From NCBI RefSeq assembly GCF_000247605.1, contig NC_016894.1, positions 2,345,732-2,409,731 of the forward strand: DNA of 64,000 bases. Direction: 5' to 3'. The notes beneath the pieces are model-generated. The model was given only the letters and a program-made list of their open reading frames with translations. It made no database searches and was not told where the DNA came from. The position numbers were made by a program, and so were the translations under genes. This stretch comes from Acetobacterium woodii DSM 1030. Its GTDB lineage: Bacteria > Bacillota > Clostridia > Eubacteriales > Eubacteriaceae. Below are positions 54,156 to 63,419 of this stretch, one piece after another. The stretch's first letter is position 1; each line of letters opens with the position of its first letter.

Positions 54156-54176
54156 TTATTATTAAATTAGCTACAC

Positions 54177-55385
54177 TTAGGTGATATTTAAAATGACATC
54201 ATTCGCCCATTTAATAGCCTCTCGATAAGCATGATAGATAGAATAATCTTCAATATTTAATGTTTCCGAAATGGCCTCAACAACAGGCCAGTTTCCTTGT
54301 TCATAAGAAATCATTAATTCGTAAATAGGAAATAATATACCCTCACCGTGAATGAGCGCATCTAATATGGATTGCGGTAATGAGACCTCCGAAAGCACTT
54401 CAGACATTGGCTGATCCATAATTGCATCTAGCGTACTAAATAAGCCCATTACCGCCGATTCATGCTCTAACGACAGCATTTTCGCCCGTTTGGCAAGAGA
54501 CTCCGCAAAACGAGTACGAATAAGTGATATTTTGATAAGTTCTTTCGGTTTATCTTTCCCCAAATCATGGATCATTAAAATACTGATCCATCGTTCAAAT
54601 TCCCTAAGTCCGATATAACTAAGAGCAAATTTAATGGAACTGATCAGCTCACTTCCAGCTCGAAAACTAGCTAATCTTAATAATCGATAAGATAGTGTAA
54701 CATCCTGTTCAATGAGATCCGCCAGCAAATCAAAGGACGGTTCGTCTTTATTAATCTCAGCCATTAGACGCAGGTATTGAATTTGTGATGGTGAGGTATT
54801 AAATGATCGTCCCGCAATACTGGGTTTACTGAAAAAATAGCCTTGAAATAGTTTAAAGCCCATTTCTTTGGCTTTTAAAAACTCTTCAAGGGTTTCAACT
54901 TTTTCTGCCAGCAAGATCTTTCCCTGTGCAATTCCAGTAGCAATATCAGAAACAATCGTATCAAGAGGAGTAACCATGATGTCATATTTAATAATATCCG
55001 CCAATGGCGTAAGTGGATAAGTTTGATAAGTTTGGGCAAAATCGTCTAAAGCAATGCTATATCCATTTTTTTTGATATCTGTTAATCGGTCAACAAGATG
55101 ACTGCTTACTTCAATATTCTCGAGCATTTCAACGATCATTCGCTCTGGTTTAATTAATTCAAGTGCATTAGAATGAATAAATATTTCATCAAAATTAATA
55201 AAGGCTATCTTATCTTCAATAAGGCTGTCAAGACCGGATTCAAACAAGCCTGTAATGACCATCGCCGTTGCTCCTTGAGATGAAATCCCTCCAAATTGGG
55301 TTGAGTTGCTATTGAGCCGAAAGAGCAGCTCATATCCATAGACTTCAAGCTCGTTATTAAAAATAGGCTGCCTTGCGATAAACAT
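54177..55385 (-). CDS. EAL-HDOD signalling protein (YuxH-like), copy 1
   Basis: 402 residues: an EAL-like domain (about 1-200) and an HDOD domain (about 205-390). The EAL signature is degenerate (YGYELLFR instead of EALLR), with NFDEIFI, ALDDF and QGYFFSKP retained, so hydrolysis of cyclic di-GMP is doubtful and ligand binding is more likely. ATG 55385 follows GGAGGTC. It is one of two adjacent paralogues; the other lies upstream on the same strand. Confidence 0.88.
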   Translation of the reverse strand: MFIARQPIFNNELEVYGYELLFRLNSNSTQFGGISSQGATAMVITGLFESGLDSLIEDKIAFINFDEIFIHSNALELIKPERMIVEMLENIEVSSHLVDRLTDIKKNGYSIALDDFAQTYQTYPLTPLADIIKYDIMVTPLDTIVSDIATGIAQGKILLAEKVETLEEFLKAKEMGFKLFQGYFFSKPSIAGRSFNTSPSQIQYLRLMAEINKDEPSFDLLADLIEQDVTLSYRLLRLASFRAGSELISSIKFALSYIGLREFERWISILMIHDLGKDKPKELIKISLIRTRFAESLAKRAKMLSLEHESAVMGLFSTLDAIMDQPMSEVLSEVSLPQSILDALIHGEGILFPIYELMISYEQGNWPVVEAISETLNIEDYSIYHAYREAIKWANDVILNIT

Positions 55386-55551
55386 AGGACCTCCAGAGTA
55401 ATCTTCATCTTTACTTTGTAATGATATGATCATAATTAACAATGGTATAATCATATCATTTTGTTTCATTTAATACAAGATTTTTGCATAATTAATTTTT
55501 TATTTTTAAATTATTTCGATAACCATAACCAATCAATTTATACTTATGACC

Positions 55552-56763
55552 TCAAGAAATACTTAAAAGAACTTCATTTGCCCATTGTATTGCTTTCCGA
55601 TAATCATGATAGAGAATATGCTCTTCAATATTTAATTCCTGCGAAACTCGAGAGGTTGTTTTCCAGTCGCCTTTTTCATAAGCCAACATCAATTGATAAA
55701 TAGGATATAAAAATCCCCTTTCTTTAAGCAGGGCATCGTAAATTGAGGGTGGTATACTAATTCCTTTGAGCGCATCATCCATCGATTGATCTAAAATACC
55801 ATCTAATACACTAAATAACCCCATCATCGACGCTTCGTGTTGCGAAGAAACTGTCATATTAGCGCGTCTCGCTAATGATTCTGCAAAGCGACTACGAATA
55901 ATAGATATTTTCATCAGTTCAAGGGGTTTGTCTTTTACCAGATCATGTAACATTAAAATATTAAGCCAACGTTCGATCTTATTAAGACCAATATAGGTCA
56001 AAGCAAATTGTATTGAAGTTACAAAATCGTGTTTTGCTCGAACGCTGGCCATTCGAACAACCTGATAGGCCAAAGTAACATCCTGCTGAATAAGATCAGC
56101 CAAAACATTATAGGAAGGATCTTCTTTTTTTAACTCTGAAATTAATAGAAAATATTGATTTTTTGTAAGTGATTTACTGGCAGAATAACCCGCAATAATG
56201 GGTTTACTGAAAAAATAACCTTGAAAAAGAGAAAAACCCATATTCTTGGCTTGTCTAAATTCATTTTGAGTTTCCACCTTTTCTGCTAAAAGAATCTTAC
56301 CCTGTTTGATCGCTAATATGACGTCATTTTTAATTGTTTCCAGAGGTGTTATCATCAAATCATATTTAATGATATCCGCTAACGAAGTTAAAGGATAACT
56401 TTGATAGTCTTCTTCAAAATCGTCTAAAGCAATTTTATAACCTTTCTCTTTGATTATTTTCAAACGTTCCAATAAAATATCATTAATTTTGATTTTTTCA
56501 AGCATTTCCACGACTAATCGGTCAGGTTTGATCAACTCTATAGCGTTGGAATGAATAAATATTTCATCGAAATTAATAAAAGCTAACTTATCTTCTACAA
56601 TATTTTCAATCCCAGATTCAAATAATCCCGTAATAACGGCAGCCGTCGCACCTCTGGATGAAACGCCGCCAAATTGATTGGAGTGATGTGTCAGACGAAA
56701 AAGCAACTCATATCCATATACTTCCAACTGCTCATTAAAAATTGGTTGTCTGGCTATAAACAC
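55552..56763 (-). CDS. EAL-HDOD signalling protein (YuxH-like), copy 2
   Basis: 403 residues with the same domain order and degenerate YGYELLFR motif as copy 1. The two share long identical runs (AFINFDEIFIHSNA; GKILLAEKVET; GFxLFQGYFFSKP), so they arose by tandem duplication. GTG 56763 is the start, with GGGAGGAG 5 bases upstream; it aligns with ATG of copy 1. Retention of both suggests they have diverged in ligand or partner. Confidence 0.88.
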   Translation of the reverse strand: MFIARQPIFNEQLEVYGYELLFRLTHHSNQFGGVSSRGATAAVITGLFESGIENIVEDKLAFINFDEIFIHSNAIELIKPDRLVVEMLEKIKINDILLERLKIIKEKGYKIALDDFEEDYQSYPLTSLADIIKYDLMITPLETIKNDVILAIKQGKILLAEKVETQNEFRQAKNMGFSLFQGYFFSKPIIAGYSASKSLTKNQYFLLISELKKEDPSYNVLADLIQQDVTLAYQVVRMASVRAKHDFVTSIQFALTYIGLNKIERWLNILMLHDLVKDKPLELMKISIIRSRFAESLARRANMTVSSQHEASMMGLFSVLDGILDQSMDDALKGISIPPSIYDALLKERGFLYPIYQLMLAYEKGDWKTTSRVSQELNIEEHILYHDYRKAIQWANEVLLSIS

Positions 56764-57050
56764 CTTATCTCCTCCCTTTTGATCGATCAATAGGCAATTG
56801 CAAAGTGCCGTGAGCTTTGTGTTCAGTTTCGCACAAAACAACTTCTACACGGTACGACGGACAGTTCGATGTTTTTTAATTTTGCACTTACCTAGCTTGA
56901 TCAACAACGAATAAAATGAACGCGACCTTTAAATTAATTTCATCATAGCACTATCATAAATATTAAACAAGTTATAAATTGAAATTCAATTTACGTGATT
57001 GATAAGAATAATCCAGATAAATTCTAACATCGGATTTCATTGTAATTATT

Positions 57051-57680
57051 TTATTTTTTTTCAGGTTTTCCATACAAAAATTTACCTTTAAATGTCAACT
57101 TGCCGTTAGCGTTATAGGAGCGTCCTTCCCCATGCCAGACGCCATTCAAAAAATCTCCATCATATTTTAATTGACCATTTTCATAATATTCCTTACAATG
57201 TCCTGAAGGTACTGAAAGATCTTTTGTGTTTTCCTGACTACTTGGAACTCGTGTAAAATTCCCTTCACATTTAAGCCGTCCATTAACATCGAAAATTCTC
57301 CCCTGACCCGAAGCATAACCATTTTTAAAAGTTCCGATGTATTTCAGTTTACCATTTTCTTCATATAGCTTTCCTTGTCCTGACGATACGCCTGCAACAA
57401 AATTTCCTTCATATTTTAAATTACCATTTTCATAATATTCTTTACCATTACCTACTTGTATGGCATTCACAAAAATACCTTCTGAAATCAGCTTGTTGTT
57501 AATAAACCGTTGCCCAAGAAAACGATTCCCGGCTATGTAATGTCCTACTATGTACCCATCTTTACAAAAGATTTTTATTTGTTGATGATCTACTTGATTT
57601 TTATTGTTTTGTTGAGAGCTTAAATAGAACCAGATTCCAATTCCCAAAATAATAATTACAACTAATATTACACTTATCAC
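57051..57680 (-). CDS. MORN-repeat membrane-anchored protein
   Basis: 209 residues: an N-terminal helix (about 2-20, SVILVVIIILGIGIWFYL) and about six MORN_2-type repeats (YENGNLKYEGNF; EENGKLKYIGTF; DVNGRLKCEGNF; YENGQLKYDGDF; NANGKLTFKGKF). Such repeats form extended beta sheets and bind proteins or lipids. The function is unknown. The repeats are 21-24 residues apart and best preserved in the YEG-type positions. Confidence 0.82.
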   Translation of the reverse strand: MISVILVVIIILGIGIWFYLSSQQNNKNQVDHQQIKIFCKDGYIVGHYIAGNRFLGQRFINNKLISEGIFVNAIQVGNGKEYYENGNLKYEGNFVAGVSSGQGKLYEENGKLKYIGTFKNGYASGQGRIFDVNGRLKCEGNFTRVPSSQENTKDLSVPSGHCKEYYENGQLKYDGDFLNGVWHGEGRSYNANGKLTFKGKFLYGKPEKK

Positions 57681-57820
57681 GGTATCCCTCGCTTAATTCA
57701 GTAACTTTTATAACCAACTTGAAGTACCTTTTAGGATTAAACAGTTCGGCCTAAAAATTTTTCATATTTTAAAATTTCAGAAATTTAATTCATTCATTTA
57801 ACTGTAATCTCAAACGAACC

Positions 57821-57849
57821 TTGATTTTATCCCAAATTAGAGATATAAT
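57821..57849 (+). promoter_or_regulatory. Predicted promoter of the bacteriohemerythrin gene
   Basis: TTGATT (57821-57826), 17 bases, TATAAT (57844-57849); the start codon lies about 60 bases downstream. Confidence 0.65.
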
Positions 57850-57911
57850 TTTTATATCACTTTTATTAGTGATCAAACGTTAATACTTAGACTCACAGGA
57901 GGATTTTTAAC

Positions 57912-58313
57912 ATGGCTATAGTATGGACCCCTGATTTATCTGTTGGTGTCAATAACATTGATGCTCAACATCAACAATTATTTAAAAAAGCGGATGAGCT
58001 TTTTGAAGCCGGAAAAAACGGCAAATCTAAAGAAGTCATCGGACAGTTACTGAATTTTTTGGATACCTACACGCAACAGCACTTTAAGGACGAAGAAACT
58101 TATATGGCAAGTATCAAATACCCCGAATTACCGGCACAGCAAGCTGCTCATAAAGCTTTTGTGAGCGAATTGACAAAGCTTAAAAATGAATTCGAAAAAT
58201 CAGGTGGTAATATCTGTGTCATAATCAATGCCAACCAAATGGTTGTTGATTGGTTAACTAAACATATATCCGGAATGGATAAAAAAATTGGTAATTACGC
58301 TAAAACCTTATAA
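57912..58313 (+). CDS. Bacteriohemerythrin
   Basis: 133 residues with the di-iron ligand pattern (NNIDAQHQQLF; HFKDEETYM; HKAFVSEL; WLTKHISGMD). It binds O2 reversibly; in anaerobes it may scavenge or sense oxygen. GGAGG lies 8 bases before the ATG. A strong terminator follows. Confidence 0.95.
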   Translation: MAIVWTPDLSVGVNNIDAQHQQLFKKADELFEAGKNGKSKEVIGQLLNFLDTYTQQHFKDEETYMASIKYPELPAQQAAHKAFVSELTKLKNEFEKSGGNICVIINANQMVVDWLTKHISGMDKKIGNYAKTL

Positions 58314-58317
58314 AACA

Positions 58318-58359
58318 AAAGCAACAGTCATCCAAGTATCCGGTGGCTGTTGCTTTTAT
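58318..58359 (+). terminator. Terminator after the hemerythrin gene
   Basis: AAAGCAACAGTCA pairs with TGGCTGTTGCTTTT around a short loop, with a T-run after the stem. Confidence 0.8.
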
Positions 58360-58389
58360 AATTGCTGACGGTATCTAAACAACGAAAAA

Positions 58390-58929
58390 TTAAATAATAC
58401 TATTCGCCGGATTTTCGTTTGTCTTTGGCTTTTGTGTTTGAGCTTGTTGTCCAACCGATTCAGTCTCATCCTGTCTGTTTTTCATTTCAGTATTATATGC
58501 AACTGTCGTAATTTTCCCCGCTAAAACTAAACCTTTTAATTCCGAATTAGTATAACCAGCCAATTGATAACTGGAAATAGCTTTATCTTCGACATCTTTA
58601 TCCCCCGATGTCTGAGAGTTATCGTCTTTTATTTCAATTGAGTCATCAAATTCATCATTAGCAAGTTTAGCTGGTTTTTGATCAATTGTGGAATTCAGTT
58701 GCTGAGTATCACTATTTACTACCGCATTTTCGCTTTTGCTACGATATCCAACATATTCACGACTGAGTTCCATCGTATCATATTTGTAATAACTGTTAGC
58801 TGCATCATCTGCCGCATTCTGACCATAAATACTATCCGAAGTAGGTTTTACTGTGACCTCATCAATTCTTTTCGAAAGTGAAGAAGTAGACCCTTGAAGT
58901 TCAACAGAATTTAAACTTATTGCATCCAT
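58390..58929 (-). CDS. Hypothetical acidic, low-complexity protein
   Basis: About 179 residues, Ser/Asp/Asn/Gln-rich and probably disordered in the middle, with a short helix-prone stretch (YTNSELKGLVLAGKITTVAYNTEM). The N-terminal SLNSVELQGSTSSLS and the YYKYDTMELS motif look like protein-interaction segments. No signal peptide or membrane helix. ATG 58929 follows AAGGAG by 7 bases. I do not recognise the family. Confidence 0.6.
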   Translation of the reverse strand: MDAISLNSVELQGSTSSLSKRIDEVTVKPTSDSIYGQNAADDAANSYYKYDTMELSREYVGYRSKSENAVVNSDTQQLNSTIDQKPAKLANDEFDDSIEIKDDNSQTSGDKDVEDKAISSYQLAGYTNSELKGLVLAGKITTVAYNTEMKNRQDETESVGQQAQTQKPKTNENPANSII

Positions 58930-59103
58930 AACCAAGCTCCTTTCTAAATTAGTTTTAATAACTGTATCTATGCAAATTAAAGCATCTTAAGTTATTTGAT
59001 AATCGCTATTGTTATTATATCATATTCCCTAAAACATTTCATATAAATTTTCAAGTAAAGCGTAAAAACAAATCATTTTGATCCCAATTCAAATCTAAGT
59101 AAA

Positions 59104-59136
59104 AAAACACTCCGACGAGACAGAGTGTTTTTTTTG
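59104..59136 (-). terminator. Terminator after dhaM
   Basis: On the minus strand AACACTC and GAGTGTT arms enclose a short loop, with a T-run after; it lies about 20 bases after the dhaM stop. Confidence 0.75.
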
Positions 59137-59150
59137 ATGCTATTTAGGGA

Positions 59151-59534
59151 TTAAAATTTCTTATATGTTTTTGCATTAGCAAGTACTTCCATCACTTCTT
59201 CAAGTGATGATCCGATTGATGCTTCAACTGAACTAAACACGGCACCTTCAACGATGGGAGAATCAACAATTTTTACCTTGCTACTATCATCAAGCATTTC
59301 GATCGCCATTTCAGAACTCATCACAGCACTGCCAAGGTCAACCAAAATGACGACCCCATCACCCTGTTGAACGGTTTCAATTGCGGTAAGGATCTTAGAA
59401 ACATCAGTACCAATGCTACCGTCTTCCATGCCGCCAGCGGCAGCAATCTTTACATCTGGTGCCATTTGCTTCGAAAGTTCAACTGCCCCTTCAGCAATTT
59501 TTTGACTATGTGATACTACTACTATTCCTACCAT
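59151..59534 (-). CDS. dhaM: PTS-dependent dihydroxyacetone kinase, phosphotransferase subunit DhaM
   Basis: 127 residues, the EIIA-Man-like domain only, with active-site His in VVVSHSQKIAEG and GGMEDGSIGTDV. It carries phosphate from HPr to DhaL-ADP. The HPr-like and EI-like extensions of the enteric protein are absent, as in other Firmicutes. It is last in dhaK-dhaL-dhaM, 3 bases after dhaL. Confidence 0.92.
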   Translation of the reverse strand: MVGIVVVSHSQKIAEGAVELSKQMAPDVKIAAAGGMEDGSIGTDVSKILTAIETVQQGDGVVILVDLGSAVMSSEMAIEMLDDSSKVKIVDSPIVEGAVFSSVEASIGSSLEEVMEVLANAKTYKKF

Positions 59535-59537
59535 GAA

Positions 59538-60176
59538 TCAATTACCCGCCTTTAAAGCAACTTCTTTTGCTGCCTGAAATACATAAGCCATCGATGTTGC
59601 ACCAGGATCTTGATGCCCAAGACTACGTTCACCTAAGTAACTGGCTCGACCTTTAGTAGCAATAATTGTTTTTGTGTATTCAACACCTTCCCAAGCAGCT
59701 TGTTCAGCATCAACCAAAGCTTCCGTCATTGTTTTTCCATTAGCAATGCTGGTTTTGATCGCATCAATTGCCGGGATCATACTATCTAAAATAGTTTTTT
59801 CGCCTTTTACAGCCTTTCCCCGATACTGAATCCCTCCAACCGCTTCATCAAATGCCAAAATAATGTCTTCATTCGATAAGGTTTCTTTTCCTTTTACAGC
59901 AGCACTAGCTTTCATAAAAGCGGTTCCGTAAAGTGGCCCGGAAGCACCACCAACCGTTGAAACCAACGTCATTCCAACATTCTTTAAAATATCATCAATA
60001 TTTTTTTCTTCAACTGCCGGTAGTTTTTCGATAACTGCTTTGAACCCTCGGCTCATATTGATACCATGATCACCATCACCGATGGCTTGGTCTAAATCGG
60101 TCAATTCTTGTCGATGTTCTGCCATTTTATCCGCATAAACCCGGATAAAATCCAGTACTTCTGCCTTTGTTGCCAT
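59538..60176 (-). CDS. dhaL: Dihydroxyacetone kinase subunit DhaL
   Basis: 212 residues; the ADP/Mg-binding Asp cluster is in LDQAIGDGDHGINMSRG, with GGASGPLYGTAFMKA downstream. DhaL keeps a bound ADP that is rephosphorylated by DhaM and passes phosphate to dihydroxyacetone on DhaK. It is the middle gene of the operon. The start has a GGAA site upstream. Confidence 0.95.
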   Translation of the reverse strand: MATKAEVLDFIRVYADKMAEHRQELTDLDQAIGDGDHGINMSRGFKAVIEKLPAVEEKNIDDILKNVGMTLVSTVGGASGPLYGTAFMKASAAVKGKETLSNEDIILAFDEAVGGIQYRGKAVKGEKTILDSMIPAIDAIKTSIANGKTMTEALVDAEQAAWEGVEYTKTIIATKGRASYLGERSLGHQDPGATSMAYVFQAAKEVALKAGN

Positions 60177-60221
60177 TCCTGTTCCTCATTTCTTCTCTAA
60201 ATATCTAAATTCGTTTTGTTT

Positions 60222-61217
60222 TTAATATATTTTAAAACCGATCGTGTCAGCTGGTGCTAGTAATAAATCTTTTAATTCAGCGTCAAGTTTTAGTAGCGTA
60301 ATTGATGCCCCGGCCATATCAATAGAGGTCATATAATCGCCAACAAATGTTTTAACGACTTTAATGCCTTTATCAGCTAATATTTGCTGAACTCGCCGAT
60401 TAAGAATATAAAGCTCCATCGGTGGTGTTGCACCCGCACCATTAACCATTACTGCTACTTCATCTCCCGCACCAGGATTCATATCTTTTAAAATACGTTC
60501 CATTAGATAATCAACGATTTCATCAGCAGTTTGAATTGGCTTTCTTTCGGTTCCCGGTTCCCCATGAATACCGATACCCAATTCCATCTCATCTTCGGAT
60601 AATTCGAAACCAGGTTTACCAGCAGCGGGCACAGTACATGGTTTTAAGGCAACGCCCATGGTGTGAATATTAGCAATAACTTTTTCGGCAGTCGCTTTTA
60701 CGTCCTCCAAACTGGCCCCAGTTTCTGCTTTGGCTCCAGCAATTTTATGTACAAATACCGTTCCTGCAACGCCACGGCGGCCAGTCGTATAAAGGCTATC
60801 TTCAACTGCAACATCATCATTCGTTACGACATTAGCTACCTTGATCCCTTCCGCTTCAGCAAGCTCCGCTGCCATTTCAAAATTCATAATATCACCGGTA
60901 TAATTTTTAATAACTAATAACACACCTTCTCCGGCATCAACTGCTTTAATCGCTTCAAAAACCTGATCAGGCGTAGGCGACGTAAATACCGAACCGGCAA
61001 CAGCACCATCTAACATGCCTTTGCCTACAAATCCGCCATGAGAAGGTTCATGTCCGCTTCCGCCGCCGCTTACCAAGGCTACTTTGCCAACTTTTTTATC
61101 TGCTCTCACGAGCACGTCAAAACCATCTAATCGAGTTACATATTCGGGATGTGCCAGAACTATACCTTCCAGCATTTCATTTTCCACATTTTCTACATCA
61201 TTAATAAATTTTTTCAT
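60222..61217 (-). CDS. dhaK: Dihydroxyacetone kinase subunit DhaK
   Basis: 331 residues. The dihydroxyacetone-binding site residues are visible: SGGGSGHEPSHGGFVGKGM (the His that positions substrate) and ELGIGIHGEPG (the His that binds it covalently). It makes dihydroxyacetone phosphate using phosphate from PEP through the PTS, linking glycerol-type substrates to glycolysis. ATG 61217 follows GGAGG by 7 bases. Confidence 0.96.
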   Translation of the reverse strand: MKKFINDVENVENEMLEGIVLAHPEYVTRLDGFDVLVRADKKVGKVALVSGGGSGHEPSHGGFVGKGMLDGAVAGSVFTSPTPDQVFEAIKAVDAGEGVLLVIKNYTGDIMNFEMAAELAEAEGIKVANVVTNDDVAVEDSLYTTGRRGVAGTVFVHKIAGAKAETGASLEDVKATAEKVIANIHTMGVALKPCTVPAAGKPGFELSEDEMELGIGIHGEPGTERKPIQTADEIVDYLMERILKDMNPGAGDEVAVMVNGAGATPPMELYILNRRVQQILADKGIKVVKTFVGDYMTSIDMAGASITLLKLDAELKDLLLAPADTIGFKIY

Positions 61218-61456
61218 AAGACTTCCTCCTATAAATATTATTAGTATCTTCAAACATACTATAATAGTTTATACCCATTTGAAAGGTAAAAAAACGATAT
61301 CAATTAGTTTTATTTAGCTGTGAAAAATTCATTTGATTACGCAAACACCAAATAAGTACAAAATATCGTACAGATAATCTCATTATCGTTATTTATACAA
61401 TAATAAAGATGTTTTTTTTTATCTCAAAATAACTTTGAGCCATTTTCTCACGGTGC

Positions 61457-62242
61457 TTAAATGATTGCCGCTTTCATCGATTTAACATATGCTGATAAAA
61501 TCTCAGCAGCATCTTCTCCATGTTGAGCAATCAATTTTACAATCGCACTACCAACGATAACGCCATCGGCAATTATGGCAATTTCGCTGGCCTGTTCCGG
61601 TGTCGATATTCCAAATCCGACCGCCACCGGGGTTTCAGTAACCTCACGAACATCAGCAATAATCGCTTTGAGGTCGGTTTTAATTTCAGTCCGAACACCG
61701 GTAACGCCCATCGACGAAACAAGGTAAATAAACCCTGTGGCGTCTTTGGCCAGCATCTGAATTCGATCTTGTGAAGTCGGAGCAATTAAAGTAATCACAT
61801 CTACTTGATAAGCGTTCGCAATCTCCAGCACCTCTCCTTTTTCTTCATATGGCAGGTCCGGAATAATGATTCCATTAATTCCTGATTCCTGACAGGTTTT
61901 GAAAAAACGTTCAACGCCATAAACAAAGATCGGATTCATATAGGTTAAAAAGACCAGCGCAATATCAGACTTTTGACGAACCCGTTTTACCATCTCAAAT
62001 ACCTTATCCGTTGTAGCACCAGCATTTAAGGCACGACTATTAGCCAATTCAATCACTGGCCCCTCAGCGACCGGATCAGAAAAAGGAATGCCAATTTCGA
62101 TCAGATCCGCTCCAGCTCGATCCATCGCCAGAATAAATTCTTCGGTTTTATCCAAAGATGGATCGCCGGCAGTCAAAAAAGCAATAAAGGCTTTTTGATT
62201 ATTAAATATTTGTGTTATTTTATTTTTTGGTCGATTATTCAT
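61457..62242 (-). CDS. trpA: Tryptophan synthase alpha subunit
   Basis: 261 residues; catalytic Glu in [16 protein letters not shown] and Asp in [12 protein letters not shown], phosphate loop [10 protein letters not shown]. It cleaves indole-3-glycerol phosphate to indole, channelled to TrpB. ATG 62242 follows AAAGGAG and overlaps the trpB stop by 8 bases; the frame to 62323 is unrelated. Confidence 0.96.
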   Translation of the reverse strand: MNNRPKNKITQIFNNQKAFIAFLTAGDPSLDKTEEFILAMDRAGADLIEIGIPFSDPVAEGPVIELANSRALNAGATTDKVFEMVKRVRQKSDIALVFLTYMNPIFVYGVERFFKTCQESGINGIIIPDLPYEEKGEVLEIANAYQVDVITLIAPTSQDRIQMLAKDATGFIYLVSSMGVTGVRTEIKTDLKAIIADVREVTETPVAVGFGISTPEQASEIAIIADGVIVGSAIVKLIAQHGEDAAEILSAYVKSMKAAII

Positions 62243-63419
62243 AAATTTGTTCTCCTTTATAACGGGCAATAGCGGCGACATCTTTATCTCCCCGTCCCGA
62301 AACATTAACCATAATAATTTCATCTTTGTTCATTTTAGGAGCTAACACCATGGCGTAGGCAATGGCATGAGCCGATTCGATGGCCGGAATAATCCCCTCG
62401 GTTCGCGACAAATATTCAAAAGCGGCTACTGCTTCATCATCGGTGATGGGAATATATTCCGCTCGTTTAGTATCATGAAGATTAGCGTGTTCCGGTCCGA
62501 TTCCAGGATAATCAAGTCCTGCCGAAATTGAATAAACCGGAGCAATCTGGCCATATTCGTCCTGACAGAAATATGATTTCATGCCATGAAAAATTCCGAG
62601 GGTACCATTTGCGATAGTTGCGGCGTTTTGGACCGTATCAACCCCTTTTCCGGCCGCTTCACAGCCAATCAGGCGCACCTCTTTATCGGGGATAAAATGA
62701 TAGAAAGCACCAATGGCATTGCTGCCGCCACCAACACAGGCAATCACGGCACTTGGCAGTTTACCTTCTTTGGTCAGAATCTGTTCGCGGGCTTCCTTAC
62801 TGATGATACTTTGGAAGTCACGAACCATTTCTGGAAATGGATGCGGCCCCATCACCGAACCTAACACATAGTGGGTATCATCAACCCGCGTCGTCCATTC
62901 TCTGAAGGTTTCGTTAACCGCATCTTTTAATGTCATTGTCCCGGAAGTCACGACATGGACTTTGGCGCCTAATAACTCCATTCTAAAAACATTAAGAGCC
63001 TGACGGTCAGTATCCTCTTTGCCCATGAATATTTCACACTCAAAACCCATCAAGGCGGCAGCCGTAGCGGTGGCAACACCATGTTGTCCAGCTCCAGTTT
63101 CGGCAATAAGGCGGGTTTTTCCCATTTTTTTGGCCAATAATGCTTGACCTAAAACATTATTAATCTTATGTGACCCAGTATGATTTAAATCTTCCCGTTT
63201 AAGATAAATTTTTGCCCCCCCAAGATCGGCGGTCATTTTTTCGGCAAAATATAACCGTGATGGTCGGCCAGCATATTCATTTAAAAGTTCGGTTAATTCA
63301 TCCTGAAAATCTTTATCATTTTTATAATAGGCATAGGCTTTTTCAACTTCAATAATTGCATTCATTAACGTTTCTGGTGTAAATTGACCACCATGGATTC
63401 CATATTTTCCTTTAGTCAT
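62235..63419 (-). CDS. trpB: Tryptophan synthase beta subunit
   Basis: 394 residues; PLP Lys in [17 protein letters not shown] phosphate cup, [10 protein letters not shown]. It joins indole and serine to make tryptophan. GGAG lies 7 bases before ATG 63419, which overlaps the trpF stop by 8 bases. The order trpF-trpB-trpA is the tail of a normal trp operon. Confidence 0.97.
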   Translation of the reverse strand: MTKGKYGIHGGQFTPETLMNAIIEVEKAYAYYKNDKDFQDELTELLNEYAGRPSRLYFAEKMTADLGGAKIYLKREDLNHTGSHKINNVLGQALLAKKMGKTRLIAETGAGQHGVATATAAALMGFECEIFMGKEDTDRQALNVFRMELLGAKVHVVTSGTMTLKDAVNETFREWTTRVDDTHYVLGSVMGPHPFPEMVRDFQSIISKEAREQILTKEGKLPSAVIACVGGGSNAIGAFYHFIPDKEVRLIGCEAAGKGVDTVQNAATIANGTLGIFHGMKSYFCQDEYGQIAPVYSISAGLDYPGIGPEHANLHDTKRAEYIPITDDEAVAAFEYLSRTEGIIPAIESAHAIAYAMVLAPKMNKDEIIMVNVSGRGDKDVAAIARYKGEQIYE

